A DNA stretch of 64,000 nucleotides from Mytilus trossulus (Eukaryota > Mollusca > Bivalvia > Mytilida > Mytilidae): positions 19,135,578-19,199,577 of the forward strand of contig NC_086378.1 of the NCBI RefSeq assembly GCF_036588685.1. The letters are read 5' to 3'. Positions 1-11,700 of this stretch are shown piece after piece. The translations under genes were made by a program, and so were the position numbers. Under the pieces are notes generated by a model, which did not search any database, was not told the DNA's origin, and worked only from the letters and a program-made list of their open reading frames with translations. Positions within the stretch are counted from its first letter, which is position 1; each line of letters begins with the position of its first letter.

Positions 1-60
1 TAAAAAAAAATTGAGGAAAATTTTTCATAAGCAAAAAAAAACCAAAACTGACTTTATGTA

Positions 61-170
61 AAAAAAAAAAAAAAAAAAAAAAAAAAGTAGGGGTGTGATA
101 AAGGGTAGGGGTGCGATAAAGGGTATGCGATAAAGGGTAGGGGTGTGATAAAGGGTATGCGATAAAGGGT
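61..170. repeat. poly-A tract plus ~18-bp minisatellite
   Basis: A run of 26 A at 61-86 is followed by about four imperfect copies of a G-rich unit close to GTAGGGGTGTGATAAAGG (87-170). Shorter variants lack the GGGGTG part. No gene is supported here: the open frame on the minus strand is only a translation of the repeat. Confidence 0.8.
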
Positions 171-189
171 GCGCATCAAAGTTGCGCGA

Positions 190-1050
190 TATGGATTAAA
201 CAGCAGGCTATTTATCACATATGCAAAACTACTGTATTTACTACTAAACATATGATAAATAGGTTTAAATGTGTTTTGAATTTATTTCAATGTTAATCAT
301 CACTTTCTTCATCTGTTATTAAAAACTTTACGATTTATTTCTCATTACCGTTTTGTTTTTATAAAGCGACGTAAAACCAATACTAACCGTGTATGAAATA
401 AGCCCCGCCTCCCTACTTACCTAAAATGAAATATACACGGTCTCCACGAAGGCACTTTTAACCAATCACATTCCTAGAAATGTATAGGAGATAAGTTAAA
501 TATAAATATTTGCCAGTGAATATTGAATAATCACAAACTAAATTTGAACATAGATGTATGAAGGGTAGTCAAATCCGGTTTATAAATAGTGTAATTCTTT
601 AACATGGAACCCGATAGAAATGTATGTATACCTTTTCTATCCGACTTCGCATCCTAAGTTAGTCAGTCGTCGCCCGTTAAGTACTATATATACCATGTAA
701 AGTTACTATATTACTTTCTCCACCGAATGTATATGGTCAAACCGAATCGAACTCGGTATGAATAAATAAGGTATGCTATACATGTATACCCCCAAACGAA
801 GAAAATTCTACAGTAACTGTTGATTGATTTACAATAAGGTCATCAAAGTCTGCTCTAATTAGTCGATTTTATCTATCAAACTACGCAGCAAAATCATTTG
901 AACAAAATGATAACTGTTTGGGAGACCCTTTTACAGGGATTTTATTTTTGTGTTTGATTATTTGGTACATAGTGTTTTAATTTTCTTTCAACGTGAAACA
1001 ACGCAAATAATAATAGTTTTGTATGAAAATAATGTAGATATTCACACTGT
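190..1050. other. unassigned AT-rich sequence
   Basis: I see no open frame, repeat copy or RNA gene that I can support in this stretch. Confidence 0.5.
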
Positions 1051-1059
1051 GGTATCATT

Positions 1060-1182
1060 TAGCGGCGGATACAGCCATTTTAAACAAGGGACTCCCTTTT
1101 AGGATAAAGGGGATCCAACACATGTCCCCATTAAAAAATGAGGGGTTTCAATCCCAGACCCCTCCCACTTGATCCGCAACTG
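1060..1182. mobile_element. MITE of the CAGTGGCGGATCC family, copy 1
   Basis: Short non-autonomous element with inverted ends. The left end is close to CAGTGGCGGATCCAGCC and the right end is the complement (GATCCGCAACTG). It is flanked by the direct repeat TCATT at 1055-1059 and 1183-1187, consistent with a 5-bp target-site duplication. The interior matches the copy at 19606-19758 (AGGATAAAGGGG, TGTCCCCATT). It has no coding capacity. Confidence 0.75.
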
Positions 1183-1205
1183 TCATTTGATTAATAATTT
1201 TAAAA

Positions 1206-2548
1206 TGCACCTGTAAGAGTAATGTTGTCCATTTTAGACCGACCTCATTTTAACGATCAAGTCACGTCTTTAAGTGTGGGGATATGAATATTGCTACTAG
1301 CAGCGAATATGCTTATCTAGGCCTTGTTTTAAATGAGTCTCTAGACTTTAGTATTACTGCAAAAGCAGTTGCTAGGTCAGCAAACAGAGCTCTAGGTCTG
1401 GTTATAGCTAAGTGTAAAGCTATTGGTGGCATGTCATATGACGTCTATAAAAAACTATTTGATGCACTTGTAAGTCCTATTGTTGAATATGGTGCCGCGA
1501 TTTGGGGCTGCAAGAATTTCTCATTTATTAATGCGATTCAAATGAGAGCGTGTAGGTTCTTCCTTGGTGTTGGTAAATATACACCTAATCCAGCTATTTT
1601 GGGAGACATGGGGTGGATTCCAATTTACCATACTCAATGGAAAGTAATTTCCAGACACTGGCACAGATTAGTAAATATGGAGCCAGATCGTATTAATAGG
1701 AAAATATTTATATGGGCAGATGAGGTCGGTCTGAAACATAAAATTGTGAAAAATTGGAATTTCATTGTTAAAAAACAATTCACGGAACTTGAATTGGTTG
1801 ACTTTTGTGATATAAACACTAATTTTAATAAAAATATGTTTATTGATACAGTGATGTCAAGAATGATTGATAATTATATTGAAGAGTGGAAGTGTATTGT
1901 TAGTTCATCCTCTTCCAGACGGGGAAATGGGCGTAATAAACTAAGAACCTATAATATTTTTAAGAAGGAGTATGTTGTTGAAAACTACTGCAATCTGGTT
2001 ATGCCTTTTTGTGAAAGAAGCGCCTTTGCAAAATTTAGATGTGGGGTGGCTCCTATTAGACTGGAAACGGGGAGGTATGAAAATTTGCCGCTGGAAGAGA
2101 GATGTTGTTTTAATTGTTTTAATATTGTCGAAGATGAATATCATGTTATTTTACATTGTCCTGTTTATAATGATCTTAGACAAGTTCTTTTTACTGAGTC
2201 TCTTAAAATTGATGAACATTTTAATAGTTTTACAGATTATCAGAAAATGGTATTTTTATTTTCGAATCAAGATAATATAAGATTATGTGCCAAAACCTGT
2301 AATTTTATTCTTAAACGACGCCGAGAAGTTTTATATTGTAAATAATAATGAAATACTTTTGTTGTATAATTTTACCATTCAGGTTTAATATTTATTATGT
2401 ACATAAACATATTCTTTTAAGTGATTATCGTCTCTCATAAATCTGTACAGATTGGCTTATGTATACAAAATGTATCTTTTATAAATGTATTGTGTAATTT
2501 TATACATAAGGTGAGACGTAAATAAAATATTGAATTGAATTGAATTGT
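1206..2548 (+). mobile_element. 5'-truncated LINE (non-LTR retrotransposon)
   Basis: The 3' part of a LINE: the C-terminal end of the reverse-transcriptase ORF (1212-2345), an AT-rich 3'UTR, and a 3' terminus ending in a short TTGAA tandem (2531-2547) that acts as the tail. The left end is abrupt near 1206. This is typical of target-primed reverse transcription that stopped early. No clear target duplication is visible. Confidence 0.85.
1212..2345 (+). pseudogene. LINE reverse-transcriptase C-terminal fragment
   Basis: The 353-residue open frame from 1284 is not a complete gene. The same frame continues upstream to 1212 (KSNVVHFRPTSF, then a TAA at 1251-1253, then RSSHVFKCGD), which matches the usual LINE order, so the copy carries an in-frame stop. 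Recognisable parts are YLGLVLNE, the thumb motif YGAAIWG, and a C-terminal zinc knuckle C-x2-C-x8-H-x4-C (CFNC, then H and C in YHVILHC) near residues 270-290 of the open frame. The catalytic palm (the YADD-type motif) lies upstream and is missing. It ends at TAA just before the LINE 3'UTR. It is dead for autonomous mobility. The family is a Jockey/CR1-like or RTE-like clade, which I cannot separate from this fragment. Confidence 0.85.
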
Positions 2549-3941
2549 AATATAGTCTTTAACAAACTAATTTGAGAGGTGTCAGCTAATCAAAAACTAT
2601 CACCCGGCATTGATAGACGAAATAGTATGGCGACTTTTGTTAAAACTTAATTTCATTCATATCTCGACTAGTATCCCTCCCAATAATATCCACTACGGTC
2701 TTTTGTTTATATTGGTATTTATATAATAATCAAAACTATTACAAACCAGGTCTGCTTTTATAAATAAAAAATCTTAAACATCTAAGTATGCATATAATAA
2801 CAGTTTTAGTCAAAAGATCTTTTTTATGAAACGCAGGCGACTTTCATTTAGAGTTCAATGATAATTTAACTCTTAATATTTTATTATTTTTCTATAGTTA
2901 TTTAATATGCTTATTACAAAAATATCAACATTGAAAGAATTGTGACAGGAGACCTGAATATGAATACCCGTAAAAATGTTTAAGAGCAATCCATATTATT
3001 AATCAATTGATCTCGATTTTATATATCAATTTCTTTAACTATAGCACAATCAGCAAGACTTTTGTACCATGAAATCTTGCATGCCAGTCTAATACGTCAG
3101 TTCGGTACGAGAAGCTTTTTCTAAAAATAGCAGCCGTATGAAAGTTGAAGATTCTAGAATCAATACATAGGAATTATCAGCAGGAATAAAATTGGTTTCC
3201 ACAATGCTACGGCCGGTATTGTGATATCCCAGATTAGTTCAGCATCTACTATTGAAATTAAGGTAATTTTGTTTGTTTATCATTCCGTCTTGCTTGCATG
3301 TAAAACTTGATTCTCTTCGCTTTCAATGTTTTGGATTTTCATTTCCAATTACATTTTAATCCTATAATGAGCATAACGTGCATGATGTATTATCCAAGTC
3401 TGAATCTACAACTTAACGTTTTTAAGATAAGATCTGTTTTTTTTTATTTGTATCAGCATGATCAGTGCAGTTGAAGATATGCGTATGTGTTATTGTAATG
3501 TTGCTACTGGGTGTGTATCGTAAATGAAGAATATATTACACGTCGATCAATGATCTACAGATTAACAGTTCTACACACATAGTAATATTGATTGAAGTGT
3601 GTGCAGCATTGTTACAAGAATCTCCAGGAATCGATTATCTAATACACCATTGGTAATCATCGGGGATCTTAATGAGCACACATTATCTTAAGTGGTGATT
3701 TTAATACAGATGTCTGAACGTCTGACAATCAATAAATAGCAGTCTGGAATTGTAAAGTATCATTGTTGATATAATACGTAACAAATGTATGTGATCATAG
3801 AAGAATCGTTATTTACTAAAACATAAGAACTATTTGGAAAAGTGGCTTCTTTGAGTTGACATGATTCATAGATATGAAAAGATTATTATTTTGTTAGAAA
3901 ATTTGTTGTGTTATTTAAAACCAAAATCTTTTGTCTTTCAG
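2549..3941. other. upstream region and probable 5'UTR intron of the zinc-finger gene
   Basis: No coding signal is visible. A strong splice acceptor (TTTTGTCTTTCAG) ends at 3941, 40 bp before the ATG of the zinc-finger gene, so an upstream non-coding exon is expected. A candidate donor is AAG|GTAATT with the exon ending at about 3262. That pairing is a guess. I see no repeat copies here. Confidence 0.4.
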
Positions 3942-3981
3942 GGATAGTCTAAACTGACAAACAAGAATACAAGAAAACAAA

Positions 3982-5907
3982 ATGGAGATTAAATCAGAAA
4001 CGAATATTGTTTGTGATGAACTTGCACAAAACGATTTACAACGTGCTCTTAACTCTATTAAGGTTGAACGAAATCATAATCGTTCTGAAAACGTGCCGGA
4101 ATATCAGAGAGAGTCGTCTATCGTCGGTAGAAATGTTGTCGCTGACAACGAACAGGAAACAATTAGTACTCATACAAATGAAAATCTGTCGTCCACTATA
4201 TATACAAACTCGGAAAAAGACATTAAAATCGAGGAAAGTATGTTTACCAAGGAAACAAAGGAATTAAATTTTAAACCGAGCGCCGAAACTGCAAAAAATG
4301 CTACTTTGACAGACGAAAGTTACGACATAAAACCAATCGTTCAAAAACCTCCCTCCTGTGAACAGAAAACAAGTAGCACTCATACAATAGAAAATATGCC
4401 ATCCATTACAAATGCAGAAAAAGACACTAAAAACGAGGAAAGTAATTTTACCATGATGGAAACAAAGGAATTAAATTGTTTTGAACCGAGTGTCAAAATT
4501 GCAAAAAATACTACTTTGATAGATGATAGATGCACCATAAAACCAAACGTTCGAAAACCTTACTCCGGTAAAGAGGTCAAAAAGCCTCGTATGCTAGAAA
4601 ACAAAAATATGGCGTCTCATTCAAAAGCTGGTCCTGATAATGATGAAACCAAAGACAGGAAGACCAATGGTAAAGCAAAACATGCATCGCATGACACGGA
4701 TACGACTGGACAAGCAGCAGACGACAGCAAATGTACAATGTGTTACAAAAGTATCCAGTGTAAACATACTACAACTGATAGCAAAGATAACACTAAGAAA
4801 TTCCAGTGTGATGTATGTGGCAACTGGTTTAAACATACCTACACACTGAGAAAACACAAGTGTAATCACGAAGGAGAATATTCCTGTAGTGTATGCAACA
4901 AACGGTACGGTCTACCAAGCTATTTAAAAAGACATATGCGTAACCATACTGACGAGAAAACGTTTTATAAATGTCGTTATTGTGATAAGTCGCTGTGCAG
5001 TACATCCAGTCTGGCTGCGCACGAGAGACTGCATACGTTGGACAAACCATTCGAGTGCGACGTCTGTCATAAACGGTTTACTCAGTCTAGTAACCTTACA
5101 ACTCATAAAAAAGTTCATTCAGAGTATAGACCATATGTTTGTGAACTTTGTTCTAAACCTTTTAGGCACAAACAGTCATTATTGGTACATTTGCGTTCCC
5201 ATACACACGAGCGACCGTACACGTGTGTCACATGTGGACAAACTTTTACTCAAAACACACACATGCGTACTCATGAGCGACTTCACTCTGGTGTGAAGCC
5301 TTACAAATGTGACATGTGTGATAAGACATTCTCACGGAAGCATCACTTAGGGTATCATCTAGAAACTCATTCTGGAAAGACATATAAATGTTCTATCTGT
5401 GAGAAATCTTTTACGGCGGAGAGAGCTGTTATACAACATGAGCGCATACACACTGGTGACACGCCATATAAATGTGACGTCTGTGGGAAGGAGTTTAAAT
5501 ATCATGGCTACCTAAGCGTTCATAAGAGAATACATACAGGAGATATGCCATTCAGATGTAAAATCTGTCCAAAGGAATTTATTGTAGCTAGTTCCTTGCA
5601 ACAACACTTAAAACACAACCATAGAAACAAGAAAAAACGTACTGTTTCAATACATGCGCCTCTATCTGATGATCAAAATGATTCATCTACTAAATCAAAT
5701 ACGGAAAGTTGCACCAACATTTCAGAAGTACAGAACACTATCGATAATGTACAAATCGATTCAGTCAAACCAACATGTGATTCTTCAAAAAAGAAACCAG
5801 TAACTTCCTCTATTGTCAGACCGAATGGTAAGAAAAGAAAGGTGAATAAAAACCTAGATGCTAGTAACAAGAACCTGTCAAAAAAGCGGCGCAGTAAAAG
5901 AACTTAG
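3982..5907 (+). CDS. C2H2 zinc-finger protein, ten fingers
   Basis: 641 residues in one coding exon, probably a nuclear DNA-binding transcription factor. The start is the first ATG after the splice acceptor at 3941. Residues 1-250 are polar and probably disordered, and contain a ~70-residue tandem duplication (57-126 and 127-195; ISTHTNEN/SSTHTIEN, TKELN, AKNATL/AKNTTL, IKP). Ten Krüppel-type fingers follow at about 274-547, starting FQCDVC, YSCSVC, YKCRYC, FECDVC, YVCELC, YTCVTC, YKCDMC, YKCSIC, YKCDVC and FRCKIC. Several linkers are near the TGEKP consensus (HTGDTPYKC, HTGDMPFRC). Finger 3 has Leu in place of the core Phe, and finger 10 has four residues between its histidines. The C-terminus is basic, with NLS-like clusters (KKKR, GKKRKVNK, KKRRSKR). 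There is no KRAB, BTB or ZAD domain, so it cannot be assigned to a named orthologue. Confidence 0.92.
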   Translation: MEIKSETNIVCDELAQNDLQRALNSIKVERNHNRSENVPEYQRESSIVGRNVVADNEQETISTHTNENLSSTIYTNSEKDIKIEESMFTKETKELNFKPSAETAKNATLTDESYDIKPIVQKPPSCEQKTSSTHTIENMPSITNAEKDTKNEESNFTMMETKELNCFEPSVKIAKNTTLIDDRCTIKPNVRKPYSGKEVKKPRMLENKNMASHSKAGPDNDETKDRKTNGKAKHASHDTDTTGQAADDSKCTMCYKSIQCKHTTTDSKDNTKKFQCDVCGNWFKHTYTLRKHKCNHEGEYSCSVCNKRYGLPSYLKRHMRNHTDEKTFYKCRYCDKSLCSTSSLAAHERLHTLDKPFECDVCHKRFTQSSNLTTHKKVHSEYRPYVCELCSKPFRHKQSLLVHLRSHTHERPYTCVTCGQTFTQNTHMRTHERLHSGVKPYKCDMCDKTFSRKHHLGYHLETHSGKTYKCSICEKSFTAERAVIQHERIHTGDTPYKCDVCGKEFKYHGYLSVHKRIHTGDMPFRCKICPKEFIVASSLQQHLKHNHRNKKKRTVSIHAPLSDDQNDSSTKSNTESCTNISEVQNTIDNVQIDSVKPTCDSSKKKPVTSSIVRPNGKKRKVNKNLDASNKNLSKKRRSKRT

Positions 5908-6109
5908 TTAACTTGGTTGTATACTAGCATCAACGCTATTGCTAGAAAACTAGAAAATTATATACTAGTATATCATATCTGTTAGAATGTTTTGAGCTAT
6001 GATCATGATTTTGTTCATATTAAATTTGACAGTCATGACTGCTTTCTCTTTTAGTATGTTTTTGGTTTTTAAGTGGCGTCGACCTCTTTATTTGGTATAT
6101 TAAAGTGGG

Positions 6110-6115
6110 AATAAA
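6110..6115 (+). terminator. candidate polyadenylation signal of the zinc-finger gene
   Basis: AATAAA about 200 bp after the stop codon. It is the first canonical hexamer downstream of the gene. Confidence 0.45.
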
Positions 6116-6289
6116 TTCGACCGCCTAATAAGATAGTTATTTTGTCTTCTTGTTATAGTAGCCACCTCGATGATGACGAGAAAGCGTGCTCACCACACAT
6201 ATATTCTTATTTATCTGTCTGTCGTAGGCAATAGCAGGTATTACACTGTACGTATGTAGTGTTGCAATTGGTTACAGTCGGCCTTAATG

Positions 6290-6527
6290 CTAAAAACTCT
6301 TAGCCTGTCGTTGGTTTTCTCTTTTGTATTGTTCAAATGCGCTTGTCCCATGCAGTGCCTTTTATAACTTAGCATACTTTATCATGCATGTTTATTGGGT
6401 TTGCTCAATATTGAATGATGCACGGTGACTTTTTGAAAGAACTGTTTGGTTGTTTTCAATTTTGTCCTATGACTATCATATCGATGGATAGTTGTCTCAT
6501 TGGCAATCATACCACATCTTCTTTTTT
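6290..6527 (-). repeat. mussel-type interspersed repeat, reverse copy
   Basis: Ends in GTTGTCTCATTGGCAATCA then taccacatcttc, the complement of the family core AGAAGATGTGGTATGATTGC. The same end recurs at 42320-42445, 46105-46230 and 46740-46835. Confidence 0.7.
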
Positions 6528-6734
6528 TATATCATTAGTATTAGTTAAACCTCGAAGAATTTCGTGTGTAGTGAAAATTATTCTGTATACCAACGACCAT
6601 AGAATGGATTGCAAACTAAGTCTGTACGTGTTTTTCTTGCTTTAATTTATGGTTCTTACTAACTTGATAAACATTCATGTTAGCTATTTAAGAAACTCAC
6701 AATTTTATTTCCTTATTCTCTTCTCATTAGTGTA

Positions 6735-6975
6735 AAGGACAGGCGAAATATACCAAAGGGACAATCAAACTCATAGATCGAAAATAAACTGACAACGCCA
6801 TTTCTAAAAAGAAAAAGACAAACAGCCAAATAATAGTATACAAGACACAACATAGAAAACTAAAGACTAAGTGACACGAACCCCACTAAAAACTGGGGGT
6901 GATCTCAGATGCTCCGGAAGGGTTATCAACTCTGCTCCAGATGTGGCACCCGTCGTGTTGCTTATGTTATTAGTT
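6735..6975 (+). repeat. interspersed repeat (GGGACAATCAAACTCAT type)
   Basis: Recognised by GGACAGGCGAAATATACCAA, CCCACTAAAAACTGGGGGTG and the ending TGTGGCACCCGTCGTGTTGC. A diverged partial copy lies at 63320-63455. It has no ORF. Confidence 0.7.
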
Positions 6976-8335
6976 CCATAGTTCATAAAATATTTTTAAA
7001 TGCAGAAAGAAATGGAGTTCATATAGTTACATCTGTTACATTCAAAAACATAAACAAGTATATATATATACAGTTAAACGTACAAAGTCATGGAAGTTCT
7101 TAGATTGCATGTGTACGGACTATATATGTGAAATTTATTTAACTAGAAAAAGAACCATTTTTTTTAAATATATATTTAAAAGGAATGTGAACAGATAGCT
7201 TTTATGAAATTCGATCAGAAAAGAAATCGGATGCTGTTATGAAAGCCTGACGTTTGTCACCTGTCAAACTTTTTTTGTTAAAACGGTTGCTATGTTCTTC
7301 CAGTCAAATTTTTGAGATAATAGGGAGTCCTCAAATTATGTCCGTTTTATTTTTTTGCGTTTATGGTACCCTTGTATTGCTGATTTACTGCATTTTACGC
7401 TTATAATGGGTAACTTGAAATTTTTTGTCTCGTTAGACTTATTAGTAGATCTGATGTTGGTGAACATTTTTGTTCTTCACAACTCCATCTAACTATTATG
7501 GTTTCTGAAGGAAAAAAAGATAAGTAAAACTCGTCTTTAAAGGATAATAACTCATGTTTAGGATAAATCCTCAATTTCAGAAAGGCGGACCACACATGTA
7601 TACTATACTTACAGTTTTCCCTTTGATTATAGTTTCTGAACTATATGCCGCAAACATAAGGTAAAACGTGGCTTTGAAGTGAGATAACTCATACAAAGGG
7701 TCAATTGACAACTTAACTGAACCATTTTGACTCATCTGACAGGTATATCTTTAATTTTATTTGCTAAATATAATTAATTATATTAATAATATCTTATCTG
7801 CTATCATGCTTTCTGCATAAAAAAATGCCCAAAAGATAGTAAAAGTTGTCAATTGACAATTTCGACAATATGACTTTTTGAAACACCGTCAGTGGGCACT
7901 GATGATTGCGGAATGGGTCCAAATTTTTTTTTAGTTAATTTTCTGTAAAGTTGAGATTGTTAGTTATATGATGTGTTTTTGCTATTATCTGTACGATTTT
8001 GAAATTATAACAGTTGATCCTCTCAATAATGATCTGTCCTGTATTTGAAAAATTTATATTTGAATATTAATGAGGCGTGCAGATTTCAAGTTGAGCATTT
8101 TTTAATTGGAAAATATAACATCCCGATCAAATTTTTGTTTACAATCATACTTTAATTAAATACATGCCCTATCTAACATAGATTATTTTTTTCAGGCAAA
8201 TACTCGTACGCTCCCGAAAAAATACAAATCGATTTTGAATGAATCACACACTCGCGGGTCAAATACTACGTATTTACACTTTTGGTATTTAGCTGAATCT
8301 TGCCTCCGAATGACCTTAGATCTACTCCGAATCAC
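6976..8335. other. unassigned intergenic sequence
   Basis: AT-rich and without a supportable gene. Short polypyrimidine runs and a few small open frames look random. Confidence 0.5.
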
Positions 8336-8339
8336 CTTT

Positions 8340-8399
8340 TGACGTCAAGCAACAATCGCTTTTATATTGTGACGTCAAATATTTAAAATTATGATGTCA
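8340..8399. promoter_or_regulatory. three clustered CRE-like sites
   Basis: Two perfect TGACGTCA palindromes (8340-8347 and 8370-8377) and a one-mismatch copy, TGATGTCA (8392-8399), lie about 370 bp upstream of the start codon of the 595-residue protein. CREB/ATF factors bind this sequence. Function here is inferred from position only. Confidence 0.5.
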
Positions 8400-8769
8400 A
8401 AGTTTACGGGAACCTGTGGGATTTTACGTAATGGCGGACACATTTTTGCATACAGCAAATGGCTTTTGAAAAATATTAAGGATTGCATAAAGTATTTTAA
8501 AATCTACACTTTACTTCTTAATATCACTGATATAGCAAATAATCAACTGCAAGTAATAGTTCAAGTTTAAACTATTTTGTTTCTAAACATGCTTCTTGAC
8601 GCTTCGTGTCGCTTCTTGTCCTTAAAAATTTAACTTGTCTCTAATTAGTGACACCGTCAACTGGTATCGTATGTCGGTAACCAGTTTTAATATCCGGTTT
8701 GCAACTAATCAACAGGTGTAAACAACACGAAGAATTTGTGATAAAACTCCAAGAAAATGCACCCAAAAC

Positions 8770-11700
8770 ATGTCTTTGTCGGCCCAGAATAGAAAAGTTG
8801 TTTGGGAGGAGCACAAAGACAGGTTGATAAAACTTTTCTGTAGATCTTTTATCTGCTTGATCCGAAGTTATAATTGATAGTGTAGCAGTGGGGGACGGGG
8901 ACAAATTCGTCCCAGTTTTGGGCCTTCTTCTACATGAGGGGTCCCATATAGGCTATACCCTACTGCTTTTAGTCCAATCATTAAAAGTTCTGAATTTGCA
9001 CACAGTTACGACAAAAACAACTTGTCATTCTAAATAAGCATACACATGTAAACTTGAAATGCCTAGATGAACTGGAAAAATCTTTCCAAATTACCATACA
9101 AATTCTAAATTCACTGCTGGTAAAACACTGGTATCATACTAAATAGGAACTTCAACTGCGCAAATACAAACTTGAAATCAAGACATCAGAAAACACATAA
9201 AGACATTTGCCTGCATATAACAGTATGGCTGAAGAGGGATAGGACTTTTATCTGGACTCCGGGATCGGGTGTTTTTAAGCTAGGGGTTGCCCCTTTCGGA
9301 ATCCAGGATTATTTTTTTTTTCAAATTTCAGGACCTCAGGCATTGTCAGGATTTCATGTTTTTAAGCCCTGGATTTCGGGATCAGGACCCCTTCTACCCT
9401 CCCTCAGTACTTGTAAGAAAATGAAATGATGCTTAACATTACAGTACCCAAATTGTACCTCTTCAGCAAAAGTTGCAGTAAAAATCATACATGTTTTCTT
9501 ATGAACAAAACAATTTTGTAGTTTTCCACAGAAAGCCATCTTTTAAAAATGAGCAAATAGTATATCTCACAAGCATTCATTCCTAAAAAATAAATAGTTT
9601 GGACTAATGCATATATGCCAACCATTACGATTTTTGCATAGTTTTTCCGATTTTGCGATAAAAACTACGCTATTACGGTCAAAGTCGAATAGTTACGGAT
9701 TTATACCAATGATCGCCGTTCAATTTTGTAAAACACGGATTTTTATCATTACTTTTCCGTCCTGGTCCGGTATTTAGAAAACGCCAATGTAATGCTTCCG
9801 GTTTCTCGGGAGTTATCAACCTATTGTTGAGTAACTAACTGACTTCTGAAGAGGCAAACTTGCATTTATGAAGTAGCTTTCCCCCTTTCTCTACTTGTCC
9901 TTGACAAAACGAAAATGTACGAGTCGAGAACATCTGAACAATAAATGAATGGAATACATACTACAGACAACATGTTAAACGACAAATTTCGTACACATCA
10001 CTTTGCAACCACTTGTCAGTAATTTTTATTGGTAAATGCACGTTTATGAATGATTACTGAAAACTTTTCAAAAATACGGAAAATTTGATAGTTTGTTACT
10101 GATTGTGTCAAAAGGGGGTTGGCATCTATGCTAATGTTACATTTAAAATTGTTAACAAAAACTGAAGAAATTTAGCAAAATATCTATTATTCAATTTCTA
10201 ATGATGTGAATTTAAGAGCGGATGAAATTTATGTACTATCATTAACAGATTACATAATTATGGATCTTTTGGGGGTGGGTAAGAATCCATTTTTCTATGA
10301 TTTAATATGAATTCAAAATTAAACAGGTGGAACTATCATGACTAATATTTACAAAATAAATACAGAATGCAAACTTTTGTATGGATCAAAAATAAACATA
10401 GGTTTATCGATAAAAAACTGTCAAATAGCTTAATAGGTGAAAGTTTATTTAGATACCATCATGTTACAGACTACAATTCCATTGAACACCAAACTATACT
10501 ACTAATTTAGCAAACCAATAAATTTTATATCTGCTCAAAGAAAACCTAGATCAACACATTTAAAGGAAGAGAAGATCAAACAAATTTTAGTTTGTTTTAT
10601 GTTGCATACCTTCCCTTATAAAAAGCAGTCTTGTCATACCTGATCATACATTTGATAGACTTCATATACATACAATAATAACCTGGTTTTAAAATATTAC
10701 ACTGTACATCAATTGTAATCTTTTGAATAGAAATTTAACAGAGTTGTTTGATTGCAAAAGGAATGCTGTGTGTCACAAATACCTCAGAAAATGATGTGTG
10801 AAGAAAAGTAAATGTAATTTAAAACAATAAATGCAAATACAAGGCAAATCATATATTCTTTTATGCAGTGTTATATGATTTTTTTTCTCATTTTTAAGAA
10901 TAATTGTAAGAATGTATATTAGGATATTTATATTACCAAGTATATATACATTTATTTTCAGTTTGAGAAGAATCCAGTCACGAGTAAGTGACGGACATAC
11001 ACCTCCTAATAGATACTCACCACAAAGAGGAACACCTCCAGGAAGGTACAACAGATCTCCACAGGAAGGAGGAAGGAGGTCACATTCACCTTATGGAAAA
11101 TACAGAAAACCTACCTCACCTGCCTATCTAAACAGGTATTGAGAAATATGTTTTAAAAAGAGTACTTTGACTGATAAAATCTAGCAAGACTGAACATGTT
11201 GTTGCTGATGAGTTTGTTGCTTACATGTATTGATATACATTGTACATGTACATGTAAATACTTTTATATAGGTAAAGGAAGATTTGGGATAATAAATATT
11301 GTACATTCTATGTCATACTTTCAGTTGAAGTTTTTAAGTTCCTACAAGGTACATGATTAGTCATGATACATGTAGTTGCTAAAATTTCAGGTCAGGATAA
11401 TATCAATAGAAAAAAATTGAAGGTGATTGAAAGATGCTTCATTTTCATTTATCAAACTGATTTATTTCCCATTAGAACAGATTTGGTTAAATACAATGTT
11501 CCCTATCATTGTCTATTGGAATTTTGAAAACAAGGATAAAAAGAATAGTTTGAGAATACAGAAACAAACAAACAAGAAAAGGAAACTACTAATAACATCA
11601 GTTACATGTATCACTATGGGTATTGTAAAGTTGTATTAATTCATGTATTTTCAAGTGTTCATTTTATCTTTTAAGTAAGAAAAAAGATTTGTTAAGGTTT

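Noticed and set aside
8432..8470. ATGGCGGAC as a gene start
   Set aside because: The frame stops after 12 codons with no usable donor. The ATG at 8770 gives a donor in the phase required by the next exon and a CDS that closes exactly.
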